From: Anaerolineae bacterium
Lineage (GTDB): Bacteria; Chloroflexota; Anaerolineae; Anaerolineales; Anaerolineaceae
NCBI GenBank assembly: GCA_013314735.1
Contig: JABUFD010000007.1
Location: forward strand, 98,645-162,644
DNA length: 64,000 bases
Direction of reading: 5' to 3'
The position numbers and the translations under genes were made by a program. The notes beneath the pieces are model-generated. The model worked only from the letters and a program-made list of their open reading frames with translations, was not told the DNA's origin and made no database searches. How positions within the stretch are numbered: position 1 is the first letter of the stretch; each line of letters starts with the position of its first letter. Shown piece after piece: positions 1 to 7,632 of this stretch.

Positions 1-817
1 TCTCGTTGAAGGCGAGGATACCGCCGAAGTAGATCACCACCAGCGTACCAAAGGAGGAGAAGAAATCGATCAGCGGCTGGAAGATCGCCATCAGCTTGAG
101 GGCGTTCAGCAGCGATTGCTTGTAGTTGTCAATGCCGACGGCAATGCGGTCTTTTTCGATCTCCTCGCGCGTGAAGGCCTTGATCTCGCGGATGCCGGAG
201 ATGTTGTCATTCAGTACCGCGTTCAGTTCCCCCAGCTGCTGCTGGCGGAAGCGGAACGCCGGGCGTACCACCTTCGAATAAGCACGCATCACGATGATGA
301 TCAGCGGGATCGGGATCATGCTCAGTAATGCCAGCTTCCAGCTCATGATGATCAGCATCGTGGCAACGCCGACAAACGTGAGCACATTCACGATGATATC
401 CGGGGTGGCATGCGCGATCAGGGCTTCGAAAATATCGGTGTCATTGACCACGCGCGACATCATCTGGCCGGTCTGCTTGTCTTCATAAAAGCGCAGCGAG
501 AGCTTCTGGATGTGCTGGTAGACGTACTTGCGCACATCGGCCACCACACCCCAGCCGGCAATATGCGCGGCATACGAGCGCAGGAAGGAGAGCAGCCCGC
601 GCGCGAAGAATACCACCAGGCCGATCACCGCCAGGCGCGTGATCGATTCCACCGTATCCAGCGCGAAGGGGGTGGTGGTCACCAGGCCGACCAGGCTCTT
701 GATCAGCCACGGGATCAGCAGCTGCGCGCCCACCAGTGATACCATCGAGACCACGGTCAGCAGCAGCGACAGCCAGTATTTTTTTGCGAAACGAAAAACC
801 AGACGAATTGCACCCAT
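1..817 (-). CDS. ABC exporter, transmembrane domain (truncated by window edge)
   Basis: The first 272 residues of an MsbA/BmrA-type half-transporter are present; the ATP-binding domain lies outside the window. Hydrophobic segments lie near residues 13-40 and 60-80, with further segments around 140-180 and 245-270. Typical exporter sequence is visible: FYEDKQTGQMMSRVVNDT in the first intracellular loop and NISGIREIKAFTRE in the second, the coupling-helix region. The start at 817 is set by AGAGGT eight to nine bases upstream of ATG. Family knowledge indicates a homodimeric or heterodimeric exporter of lipids, drugs or peptides in the cytoplasmic membrane; the substrate cannot be told. The gene stands apart from its neighbour, with a hairpin between them. 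Confidence 0.88.
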   Translation of the reverse strand, partial: MGAIRLVFRFAKKYWLSLLLTVVSMVSLVGAQLLIPWLIKSLVGLVTTTPFALDTVESITRLAVIGLVVFFARGLLSFLRSYAAHIAGWGVVADVRKYVYQHIQKLSLRFYEDKQTGQMMSRVVNDTDIFEALIAHATPDIIVNVLTFVGVATMLIIMSWKLALLSMIPIPLIIIVMRAYSKVVRPAFRFRQQQLGELNAVLNDNISGIREIKAFTREEIEKDRIAVGIDNYKQSLLNALKLMAIFQPLIDFFSSFGTLVVIYFGGILAFNE

Positions 818-975
818 AAATTGTTTGACCTCTTCTTGTTGTGTCTACGGCGCAGCCGCCAAAATTGTTAAGCCGGCTAACTATTTCCGCACCCTTATTA
901 AACCACGCTTGCACGCTTTTGACTACCGCCAAGCTGCCGCAAGGTTTCAGATGAAAGTCATATTGCCCGCAGATG

Positions 976-1015
976 AAAACGATCGAACCGTCCGTGAGGC
1001 TGGTTCGATCGTTTT
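976..1015. terminator. Bidirectional-looking intrinsic terminator
   Basis: A perfect 14-bp stem (AAAACGATCGAACC at 976-989 pairing with 1002-1015) has a 12-nt loop. T-runs follow on both strands, longer on the plus strand. It sits just past the end of the minus-strand thioredoxin/CcdA-type gene, so it most likely ends that transcript. Confidence 0.75.
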
Positions 1016-1038
1016 TTTATCGCGTAAACACGGCGGGA

Positions 1039-2433
1039 TCAGCGCCGGCGCGCGCCGGACTTGCGTTTGTTTTGCGGCGTGGCTTCGGAACCAATCACAA
1101 TCCCGTATTTGGGCAGGACCACGCGGTGCATCAGCAGGATCAGGCCGGAAACCCCCAGCGCGATGCCGAAAATCACCAGCGTACTGCCGAGACTGTTGAG
1201 ATAGGCGGGATCCACCAGCAGCACCACGGCCAGGGTCAGCATCAATATCCCGCCGATCAGTTTCAGCGTGCGCCCCTGCTTTTCCTCAAACTTACTGGAG
1301 CGCAGGGTGAGGGCAGCCGGGATGAAGATGATCAGTTCATCGATCTGGTAGATCACCATGTAGACCAGCAGCAGCAGGCCGAAGGTCAGCGCGCTGACCT
1401 GCTGGGCGTTGAGCAGGTTGGTCCACAACATCGGCAGGCCGGCGGTGCACGAAAATTCGATTAACGACACCCCCAGCGCCAGCACCACCGTGGCGCTGAC
1501 CGTACCCCAGGTGGAATTGGAGCTGTTCACCACCTGGCGCATTTTCTTGTAGATGCCGCTTTTTTTGTCGTCTGCGATCGTCAGGGAAACGCCCTGCTTG
1601 AACCAGAAATAATCCTTGATGTTGATCAGGGCGAAGGCAATCGCCACCAGCGACACCAGCACCTGGATCCAACCCAGGTAGCGCACAATGCTCATCACGC
1701 TGAACAGTCCCAGGATGAAGACCGCGTACACCGCCGCGGTTACGGTGATGAACACCCCGCCGATCAGGAATACTTTTTTGCGGGAATTGGTGTGCAGCGA
1801 AAGCGCGAGCAGCATCGACAACACCCACAGCGAACACGGGTTGAAGCCGTCAATCACCGAGATCAATACGGTGCTGGCGAACAGCGACATTTTGCTGAGG
1901 TCCACAATGCCCAGCAGCGGCAGGGTGAGGATGGTCGATTCCGGATCTACCGCCACGGTTGGGGTGGGTTCGGGTTCGGCATCGGTGGTTTCCCCTGCCA
2001 GGCGCGCCATCGGGTCGGGGTATTGGCCGGCCTCCATGTACTCCACAATCAGGGCCTCGATCTGGTCACCGATGGTTTCTGTGAAACCAACAAAATAGCG
2101 GTTGCCTACAAAGGTGGTGGGAACCCCCTGGGGGACAAAACCGTAGGCTTCGGCCATGCGGTTAAACAGGTCCTGGTTGTCCTGGTTGTACCAGGTTTCA
2201 TAATCGTACAGGACCACATTCGGGTAGCGCGGCAGCAGGTCATTTTGCATGAACTGGTGCTCGTTTTCGCAATGCGGGCAGCCGTCGCCCCAGAAGAAGT
2301 AAATCGGGATTTCAATCGGTGGTTTCTCCTGGGCGCGCACCGGTTGTACGGCAGCAAGGCCGGCCAATACAGCGACGAGCAGGACGAGGATTGTGCGCAG
2401 CAGGATGCGCTTGTGAACTTGTTGTTGATGCAT
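1039..2433 (-). CDS. Secreted thioredoxin-like domain fused to CcdA/DsbD-type membrane domain
   Basis: 464 residues. A signal peptide (about 1-34, ending VRA) is followed by a thioredoxin-like domain whose redox motif is C52-P-H-C55 (context GDGCPHC), with the cis-Pro region QGVPTTF. A short acidic Thr/Pro linker (near 150-165) leads into six or more membrane segments. Two membrane cysteines sit in GFNPCSLWVL and IEFSCTAGLP, the positions expected for the CcdA/DsbD electron-transfer pair. The likely role, inferred, is to carry electrons from the cytoplasm to an extracytoplasmic disulfide. The start at 2433 is preferred over the ATG 36 nt upstream because GGAGGT lies six bases before it. The CPHC motif is glutaredoxin/DsbA-like rather than the usual CGPC. 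Confidence 0.85.
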   Translation of the reverse strand: MHQQQVHKRILLRTILVLLVAVLAGLAAVQPVRAQEKPPIEIPIYFFWGDGCPHCENEHQFMQNDLLPRYPNVVLYDYETWYNQDNQDLFNRMAEAYGFVPQGVPTTFVGNRYFVGFTETIGDQIEALIVEYMEAGQYPDPMARLAGETTDAEPEPTPTVAVDPESTILTLPLLGIVDLSKMSLFASTVLISVIDGFNPCSLWVLSMLLALSLHTNSRKKVFLIGGVFITVTAAVYAVFILGLFSVMSIVRYLGWIQVLVSLVAIAFALINIKDYFWFKQGVSLTIADDKKSGIYKKMRQVVNSSNSTWGTVSATVVLALGVSLIEFSCTAGLPMLWTNLLNAQQVSALTFGLLLLVYMVIYQIDELIIFIPAALTLRSSKFEEKQGRTLKLIGGILMLTLAVVLLVDPAYLNSLGSTLVIFGIALGVSGLILLMHRVVLPKYGIVIGSEATPQNKRKSGARRR

Positions 2434-2542
2434 GAATCTACCTCCAGTCAGGAATACAGCCAACCACACCGGTCAGTGCGGTTGCGGGGACCCTCTCCGC
2501 GCGGCGGCGGAATGGGTGGAAGGCTAGGCCTTCCCGGCGATT

Positions 2543-2881
2543 TTACTGGAGGGGACGTGGCGGCGGTACAATGATCCGCGCCAGGTGCCAGGGGCTGAAG
2601 CAAGAGCGGCACATACCGCCCTGCAGCAGGGTCAATGGGTACACCACCAGGTAAGCGATGAACAGCGACAGGATGGCGCTGATTTGCAATTGAAAGGAAT
2701 GGTACGCGGCCCGGCGCACGCCGTCGATGAATTCCGCCGTGCAGCTGCACTCAATCGCCAGGCAGCTGGCGCTCATGAAAGAGATCGCCAACACCCCCAA
2801 CAGGATCACCAGCCACACGGTCAGCAGCACGGCGGCCTGGCGGCGGATGGGGTTCGGAGGGGCGGTTTTGGCAATCTTCAT
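2543..2881 (-). CDS. Small membrane protein, function unknown
   Basis: 112 residues with two probable membrane helices (about residues 17-38 and 62-85). Cysteines fall in the first helix/loop (SASCLAIECSC) and near the C-terminus (GGMCRSC). No family was recognised. ATG 2881 lies nine bases after a perfect TATAAT box and has no Shine-Dalgarno site, so the transcript would be almost leaderless. The frame stays open far upstream into the 2975-3420 repeat array, but that extension reads repeat DNA and is discounted. The gene is separated from the downstream thioredoxin/CcdA gene by about 110 bases. Confidence 0.55.
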   Translation of the reverse strand: MKIAKTAPPNPIRRQAAVLLTVWLVILLGVLAISFMSASCLAIECSCTAEFIDGVRRAAYHSFQLQISAILSLFIAYLVVYPLTLLQGGMCRSCFSPWHLARIIVPPPRPLQ

Positions 2882-2890
2882 CGTGATGGG

Positions 2891-2896
2891 ATTATA
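2891..2896 (-). promoter_or_regulatory. -10 box of the small membrane protein gene
   Basis: TATAAT reads on the minus strand with nine bases between it and the ATG at 2881, giving a predicted 5' leader of only two or three bases. Confidence 0.5.
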
Positions 2897-2974
2897 GCCA
2901 ATTTGCGCAAGGATTTCAAGCCGGGAGGCCTTCGATTCCCCCGTGGGAGCGCGCCATAGCCCTGCCGTCATCCG

Positions 2975-3420
2975 GGCGGATGGGAGGCGGTGTTGGCGTT
3001 CCGAACCACCGTTTTCCACATACGTCCGCCATCCCATCCCGGAGGGAGGTTCGGGAGCGTAACTTTCGCCATTGCCAACGTTCATCAGCGGCGTGGCTTT
3101 GGCGTTCCGAACAAACATTTACAACTTACCTCCGCCATCCCATCCCGGAGGGAGGCAGTCAGGTCACGAACACACGCGGCGTCAGTCCCTCCCTCCGGGA
3201 TGGAGGTTCGGGAGTTTAACTTCAACCATTCCCAACGTTCATCACCGATGCGTGGCTTTGGCGTTCCGACCCACCCTTTCACACATGCTTTCGCCATCCC
3301 ATCCCGGAGGGAGGCAGGCAGGTACCGAACACCAGCGGCGTCAGTCCCTCACTCCGTGATGGAGGTTCGGGCGTGTAACATCCGCCATTCCCAACGTTCA
3401 CCACCGCGGCAGTCAGGGCG
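2975..3420 (+). repeat. REP-like array 1 (family A), about three units
   Basis: Tandem copies of the roughly 159-bp family A unit: TTGGCGTTCCGAAC, a spacer, CATCCCGGAGGGAGG, a loop of about 32 nt, CCTCCCTCCGGGATG, then TTCGGGAGTGTAAC-like sequence. The first unit (near 3032-3085) has lost its loop and right arm. The last has a degenerate right arm near 3345-3365. It fills the space between the divergent genes at 2881 and 3488. Same orientation as the arrays around the transposase at 41.9 kb. Confidence 0.85.
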
Positions 3421-3445
3421 TTGGAAACCCCGCCCCAAAAAGCGT

Positions 3446-3451
3446 TATAAT
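3446..3451 (+). promoter_or_regulatory. -10 box before the 3488 gene
   Basis: TATAAT at 3446-3451, preceded by CCAAAAAGCGT. Nearly the same context (CCAAAAAGCGG) stands before TATACT at 4356-4361. Confidence 0.5.
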
Positions 3452-3487
3452 AAAGGAAAGAGAACGCTGATTCAAGGAGGAATCATT

Positions 3488-3772
3488 ATGGCAAAAAGTC
3501 ATGTCGATCGCTACAGCATCACTGTGCTGAAAAACCTGGAACATTTACCGCTCGAAGAAGAAACCCGCGGCACCTGGCAGCAAGCCCTCGAAACCGACGG
3601 CCTGAATGAATTTCTCGCCAAGGAAATCCTCGAAAAATTGCCGGAATTGCCCAAACCGGAGGATGAGCTTTCCGCCCGGCGCTTTTCCAAAACTCTGATG
3701 ACGATCACGCAGAACGTGCGCCAATGGCGCCTGAACCAGGGATTGCAGCACACCCGCAGCCAGCGCCGTTAA
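3488..3772 (+). CDS. Small conserved-looking hypothetical protein
   Basis: 94 residues, soluble, highly charged and probably all-helical (EEETRGTWQQALETDGLNEF, then LEKLPELPKPEDE), with a basic C-terminus (HTRSQRR). It has no cysteines, signal peptide or membrane segment. The start is firm: AAGGAGG lies six to seven bases before ATG, and a TATAAT box lies about 37 bases before the start. The phosphatase-like gene follows after six bases, so the two are probably one transcript. No family was recognised; a small regulatory or adaptor protein is only a guess from size and charge. Confidence 0.7.
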   Translation: MAKSHVDRYSITVLKNLEHLPLEEETRGTWQQALETDGLNEFLAKEILEKLPELPKPEDELSARRFSKTLMTITQNVRQWRLNQGLQHTRSQRR

Positions 3773-3778
3773 CCCCAA

Positions 3779-4288
3779 ATGCCTTCCACTGAGGCGCCCC
3801 GCGCCATCACCCCCCTGCCGTTCGGCCTGCCCGGGGCGGTCTACCGCAGCCCGCTCCCGTTCGGGCAGTTTGATCCCGGCCATGCCGCCCTGGCGGAGTG
3901 GCAGCAGTTCGGTGTGCGCGTGGTGTATTCCCTGATCCACGCCGATGAATGGGGCGCCAAAGCCCTGCGCGACAGCCGCCGCGAGATCACCGCCGCCGGT
4001 ATCCGCCGCATTGATTTCCCGATCGATGATTTCTGGGTGCCGCGCGACGCCGCCGCGTTCCAGGCCGCCGCCGCCGATGCCCTGCGCACCGCCGCCACCG
4101 GCGATACGATCGCGGTGCATTGCAACGCCGGCTGGGGGCGCACCGGCATGTTCCTGGTAGAAATGGCGATCCAGCACTTCGGTTTCGATGTACCCCAGGC
4201 GGTGGCATGGGTGCGCCAGGCGGTTCCGCCCGCCGTGGAAAACCAGGACCAGTACCAGTTCCTGCTCGGCCTGCATCCACCCCAGTAA
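3779..4288 (+). CDS. Protein tyrosine / dual-specificity phosphatase-like
   Basis: 169 residues. The signature loop HCNAGWGRTG (Cys near residue 115, Arg six residues on) matches the HCxxGxxRT/S active site of the cysteine-based tyrosine/dual-specificity phosphatases. An upstream aspartate region (FPIDDFWVP) could supply the general acid. Length fits a single small catalytic domain without a membrane anchor. Family chemistry is hydrolysis of phosphotyrosine or another phospho-substrate through a phosphocysteine; the substrate is unknown. It starts six bases after the previous stop with no clear Shine-Dalgarno site, suggesting translational coupling. A Ser/Thr kinase gene lies 1.7 kb downstream, but a link is only suggestive. 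Confidence 0.85.
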   Translation: MPSTEAPRAITPLPFGLPGAVYRSPLPFGQFDPGHAALAEWQQFGVRVVYSLIHADEWGAKALRDSRREITAAGIRRIDFPIDDFWVPRDAAAFQAAAADALRTAATGDTIAVHCNAGWGRTGMFLVEMAIQHFGFDVPQAVAWVRQAVPPAVENQDQYQFLLGLHPPQ

Positions 4289-4355
4289 CCTGTACCCTCC
4301 CGCGGACCTATGAAAACACTCATCCAGGGGGGAGGAAATCGGCACCAAAAAGCGG

Positions 4356-4361
4356 TATACT
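4356..4361 (+). promoter_or_regulatory. -10 box before the M23-like gene
   Basis: TATACT in the context CCAAAAAGCGGTATACT, about 60 bases before the ATG at 4422. Confidence 0.4.
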
Positions 4362-4421
4362 CAAATTAACCGGCAGCGTTTTCTCCCCTCCCGATGGCAA
4401 CCCGCTGCCCTGTGAAAGACC

Positions 4422-5759
4422 ATGGACAATCACAATCAACAGCTGGCCGCGGCGCATTATTTCCGCCTTTTGTTAGCGGTGATCATCATCGTGCTCTTGC
4501 CGCCTGTTTACGGGTTGTTCATCTCGTATACCACACCCGATGTGGAAACCCCGCCGGTGTCCAACCAGGCAGTGGATGATTTCCTCCAGGTCATCCTGGA
4601 TGCCAATGACCCGCAGCCTGCCTCGGTGCCCGGACCGCGCGGCAACAGCCCGATCATTCCCATCACCCTCACCATCTTCCACGACCTGAACCTGGACGGC
4701 CTGCAGGGCGATCCGGAACTGGATGGCAGCCAGGTGCGCCTGTACAATGCCGCGGATTATACCGATGTGCGTATCTTTGAAGAAGCAGTCCTCACCGGCG
4801 ACGAGGTCAGTTTGTGTTACGGAATTTCATGCAAGACGCCGGACGAGAACGGCCAGATCACCTTCCACCTGCCGGCGTTTGTGTTCGAGCGCCAGGCGAG
4901 CATCCCGCTGTGGTTCAACGCCCGGCCGGGCCGCTGGCAATATTACACCTTCAACCTGCCCAACACCATCCATGGGCAGCTGGAGGGCGGGACGATCATC
5001 CTCCAGCCGCAGTTTGCCGGCGCCGGGGATATCAACCTGCCCACTCAGGGCCAGTACACCGATTTCCGCATCGGTTTTTCTGAATACCCGTGCGTGATGC
5101 CGTTTGACGAAACGGCGGCGGCGCAGCTGCTGCCGATGAATTTTTATGATTTCGATTCCAACCTGGGCAGCATTCTCGGCTACGACGGGCGCGTGCCCCG
5201 CACCCTGCGTGAGATCGACCCCGCATTTGGCAATTACAACTCGGAAAACCACGCCGGGCTGGATGTGTATTACCCGGACAATGACCGCATCATCCGCTAT
5301 TCGTGCATCCTGCCGCCCACCTACCTGCCGCAGTACTCCTCAGACACCTTCGGCAACCTGGTGTTCCAGGTGTCGCCGGGCGGGACCGGCAGCGATTTCC
5401 TGGTGAGTTTCGGCCACCTGGCCGCACCGGCCGTGGAAGGCTACCCCGCACCGCCGCTGGTATTCGGGCAGGCTTTCGGCACGGTCGGAGACAAGGGTTC
5501 CACCATCAACCACCTGCATTTTGCCTTCGGCTATGTCAATGAATCACGCCTGGGCGGGCGGCCGGATTTCTGTGCCGTGCCGCCGTTCCCGTACCTGAGC
5601 GGCAACCCGCCCTACCCGGGAATCATGTACGGCACCTCGCAGCTGCAGGAGGAGTTGTGCTTCAACCACACCTACCGCACCCACCTCTCGTTTGTGCATG
5701 ACGGCGATACGATCTATACCGCCTTTGTGCCTTCCATGGCCGTGGCCGACGCGGAGTAA
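4422..5759 (+). CDS. Membrane-anchored M23 (LytM-type) peptidase-like protein
   Basis: 445 residues. An N-terminal membrane anchor (about 14-36) is followed by an extracellular region. FHDLNLDGLQGDPELDG (around residues 85-105) resembles the opening strand of an SdrD-B-like/prealbumin-like domain. The C-terminal half carries the metal-site pattern of peptidase family M23: H277-AGL-D281 (NHAGLDVYY) and H364-L-H366 (INHLHFAF), with GHLAAP and GDKGST between them. Family activity is zinc-dependent cleavage of peptidoglycan cross-links or glycyl bonds. The insertion between the motifs is long and the protein ends in an extra beta-rich tail, so it may be a divergent or non-catalytic member. The next gene is convergent. 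Confidence 0.7.
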   Translation: MDNHNQQLAAAHYFRLLLAVIIIVLLPPVYGLFISYTTPDVETPPVSNQAVDDFLQVILDANDPQPASVPGPRGNSPIIPITLTIFHDLNLDGLQGDPELDGSQVRLYNAADYTDVRIFEEAVLTGDEVSLCYGISCKTPDENGQITFHLPAFVFERQASIPLWFNARPGRWQYYTFNLPNTIHGQLEGGTIILQPQFAGAGDINLPTQGQYTDFRIGFSEYPCVMPFDETAAAQLLPMNFYDFDSNLGSILGYDGRVPRTLREIDPAFGNYNSENHAGLDVYYPDNDRIIRYSCILPPTYLPQYSSDTFGNLVFQVSPGGTGSDFLVSFGHLAAPAVEGYPAPPLVFGQAFGTVGDKGSTINHLHFAFGYVNESRLGGRPDFCAVPPFPYLSGNPPYPGIMYGTSQLQEELCFNHTYRTHLSFVHDGDTIYTAFVPSMAVADAE

Positions 5760-5789
5760 GGCGGCGGGGATAACGCCAGTTACGCGATC

Positions 5790-5945
5790 ACCGTCCCCTC
5801 GACAGGCTCCCCATTAACACGCTCCCCGAGCTTTACACTGAGCAGCGTCGAAGTGTTGTCGAGGGGAGAACGCCAGTTACGCGATCGCTGTCACCTCGAC
5901 AGGCTCACACTGAAAACGCACCCTGAGCTTGCCGAAGGGTGATTG
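5790..5945. repeat. Dispersed family B repeat cluster
   Basis: Several partial copies: CCCTCGACAGGCTC, ACACGCTCCCCGAGC, TGTCGAGGGGAGA and CCCTGAGCTTGCCGAAGGG. The cluster lies between two convergent genes and has no coding potential of its own. Confidence 0.8.
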
Positions 5946-5961
5946 TCCCATGCCATCATCC

Positions 5962-6945
5962 TCACCACAGCAGCAGGACAGCAGCCAGGCCGGCGAGCAG
6001 CAGCAGGATGATGCCTGCCCACAGAAGGCGCTGCCAGCGCGGACGGAAAGCCTTGCGGCGGCGGGCACGCGCGCGTTCGATCTGCCGCGGCGAGAGCGGA
6101 ATTTTCGCCAGGGCGCGCAGTGCGTCGGCCGCCACGGACAGGTCGCGGAAACGGACCTGGGGGTCTTTGGCCAGCATGCGCCGCAGCACGCCATCCACCT
6201 CCCGCGGGAGCCACGGCACCACCTGCCGCGCCGAAGGGATCGGCGCCTCGAGGTGCTGGTCGCCGTATTCCCACGGCGAAGTGCCGCTGTAGGGCCATTC
6301 GCCGGTGAGCAGTTCATAGAACATCACCCCCAGCGCGTACTGATCCGCCTGCGGGTGCACCTCGCCGCGCCACAGCTCCGGCGCCATGTACTGCGGGGTG
6401 CCGCTCAACACCGGCGCGTGCTCCTCGGCCTGCGCGAAGGGCTGCGGCACTGACACCCGCGGCAGCAGCGCCACGATCCCGAAATCGCTCAGGCGCGGCT
6501 GATCGGCGGCATCGAACAGGATGTTGTCGGGTTTCACATCGCGGTGCACCACGCCGCGGTTGTGGGCATAGTGCAGCGCGTCGGCGATCTGCGCCAGCAG
6601 GGCGGCGGCTTGCTGGTGGTCCTGGAACTCCGCCAGGCGGCGCGAGAGCGAGCCATTGGCGAGGTATTCCATCACCATGAACGGCTGGTCGCGGAACTGG
6701 CCGAAATCGTGGATGCGGATGATATGGGGGTGATCGAGCGCCGCCAGGGTGCGCGCCTCCTGCAGGAATTGCGCCGCGGCGGTACCTTCGCCTTCACTTT
6801 CGCTGTCAGCGCGCAGCACCTTCACCACCACCGGGCGGTGCACCAGCTGGTCTTCCGCCAGGTAGGCAGAGGCCATCCCCCCCACCCCCAGCAGCCGCTG
6901 CAGGCGGTAGCGCCCTTTGATAATGTGGTGCCGCAGATCGTCCAT
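5962..6945 (-). CDS. Ser/Thr protein kinase with C-terminal membrane helix
   Basis: 327 residues. All main kinase motifs are present: glycine loop LGVGGMAS (19-26), catalytic Lys42 (VVVKVL), H134-R-D136 in HRDVKPDN, DFG in SDFGIVALL, and APE in TPQYMAPELW. The kinase domain fills about residues 10-275, then a basic segment (RARARRRKAF) precedes one membrane helix at the C-terminus (about 303-327), so the kinase faces the cytoplasm with no extracellular sensor. ATG 6945 lies six bases after TATAAT and has no Shine-Dalgarno site, which suggests a leaderless message; in-frame codons upstream of this promoter are discounted. Substrates are unknown. Confidence 0.93.
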   Translation of the reverse strand: MDDLRHHIIKGRYRLQRLLGVGGMASAYLAEDQLVHRPVVVKVLRADSESEGEGTAAAQFLQEARTLAALDHPHIIRIHDFGQFRDQPFMVMEYLANGSLSRRLAEFQDHQQAAALLAQIADALHYAHNRGVVHRDVKPDNILFDAADQPRLSDFGIVALLPRVSVPQPFAQAEEHAPVLSGTPQYMAPELWRGEVHPQADQYALGVMFYELLTGEWPYSGTSPWEYGDQHLEAPIPSARQVVPWLPREVDGVLRRMLAKDPQVRFRDLSVAADALRALAKIPLSPRQIERARARRRKAFRPRWQRLLWAGIILLLLAGLAAVLLLW

Positions 6946-6951
6946 ATTCCC

Positions 6952-6957
6952 ATTATA
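6952..6957 (-). promoter_or_regulatory. -10 box giving a leaderless kinase mRNA
   Basis: TATAAT on the minus strand ends six bases before the ATG at 6945, so transcription would begin at or next to the start codon. Confidence 0.55.
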
Positions 6958-6969
6958 CAGGGAAAGCGG

Positions 6970-6975
6970 GTACAA
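6970..6975 (+). promoter_or_regulatory. -10 box of the first GNAT gene
   Basis: TACAAT on the plus strand, about 30 bases before ATG 7005 and back to back with the kinase promoter. Confidence 0.4.
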
Positions 6976-7004
6976 TCGGGGGATACACACCGAAGGAGTT
7001 GCCC

Positions 7005-7574
7005 ATGACCATCCGTGAAATGACCCTGGCTGATTATCATGACCTGGTGCGCCTGCTGGCAGGCACACCGGGGGTAACGCTGCGCGATGCCGACAGCTAT
7101 GAAGCCACCGCCCGTTACCTGGCCCGTAATCCCGGGCTGAGTTTTGTGGCCCTGAGCAACGTCGAAGGGCGGTCCCTGAGCAACGTCGAAGGGTCGAAGC
7201 GACAACCAATGGTTAAGGTACGTTCTCCCCTCGACAACACTTCGACGCTGCTCAGTGTAAAGCTCGGGGATCGTGTTAACGAAGCGCCCGTAGATGAAGA
7301 AGCCATCATCGGGTGCGTGATGGCGGGGCATGACGGGCGGCGCGGCTATTTACAGCACCTGGTGGTGCTGCCGGAATACCGCCGCCAGGGGATCGGCGCC
7401 GCGCTGGTACACACCTGCCTGGCAGCGCTGGCGCAGCAGGGCATCGACAAGACCCATATCTTCGTCTTTGCCGATAATATCCCCGGCAACGCCTTCTGGC
7501 GCGCCCAGGGCTGGATCCCGCGCGAGGAGATCAACATGTACTCTTTCATCTATTCCGGCGCTGAAAACGCCTGA
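7005..7574 (+). CDS. GNAT acetyltransferase carrying an in-frame repeat insertion
   Basis: 189 residues. The acetyl-CoA-binding motif A is clear (HLVVLPEYRRQGIGAALV), followed by FVFADNIPGNAFWRAQGW, typical of small GNAT enzymes. Start ATG 7005 follows GAAGGAG by six bases. Residues about 49-93 are encoded by dispersed family B repeat DNA (LSNVEG twice, then SPLDNTSTLLSVKLGD). The insertion falls between the strand ending SFVAL and the strand beginning AIIGCVMAG, a turn where the fold may tolerate it. The frame is intact on both sides. The acceptor substrate is unknown. Whether the enzyme still works with the extra 45 residues cannot be told from sequence. Confidence 0.85.
   Translation: MTIREMTLADYHDLVRLLAGTPGVTLRDADSYEATARYLARNPGLSFVALSNVEGRSLSNVEGSKRQPMVKVRSPLDNTSTLLSVKLGDRVNEAPVDEEAIIGCVMAGHDGRRGYLQHLVVLPEYRRQGIGAALVHTCLAALAQQGIDKTHIFVFADNIPGNAFWRAQGWIPREEINMYSFIYSGAENA
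7150..7283. repeat. Family B repeat inside a coding sequence
   Basis: Two copies of CCTGAGCAACGTCGAAGG, then an inverted part with CCCCTCGACAACACTTCGAC and AGCTCGGGGATCGTGTTAAC. The same elements lie between genes at 5.8, 54, 57.9 and 59.1 kb. Here they are read in frame through the acetyltransferase at 7005. Confidence 0.85.
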
Positions 7575-7594
7575 GGCTGTGGGACGGGGCGTTG

Positions 7595-7600
7595 TATAAT
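7595..7600 (+). promoter_or_regulatory. -10 box of the second GNAT gene
   Basis: TATAAT 32 bases before ATG 7633, leaving room for the AGGAGGT ribosome-binding site. Confidence 0.5.
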
Positions 7601-7632
7601 CAAACCAACCCCATTCTCACAGGAGGTACCCG

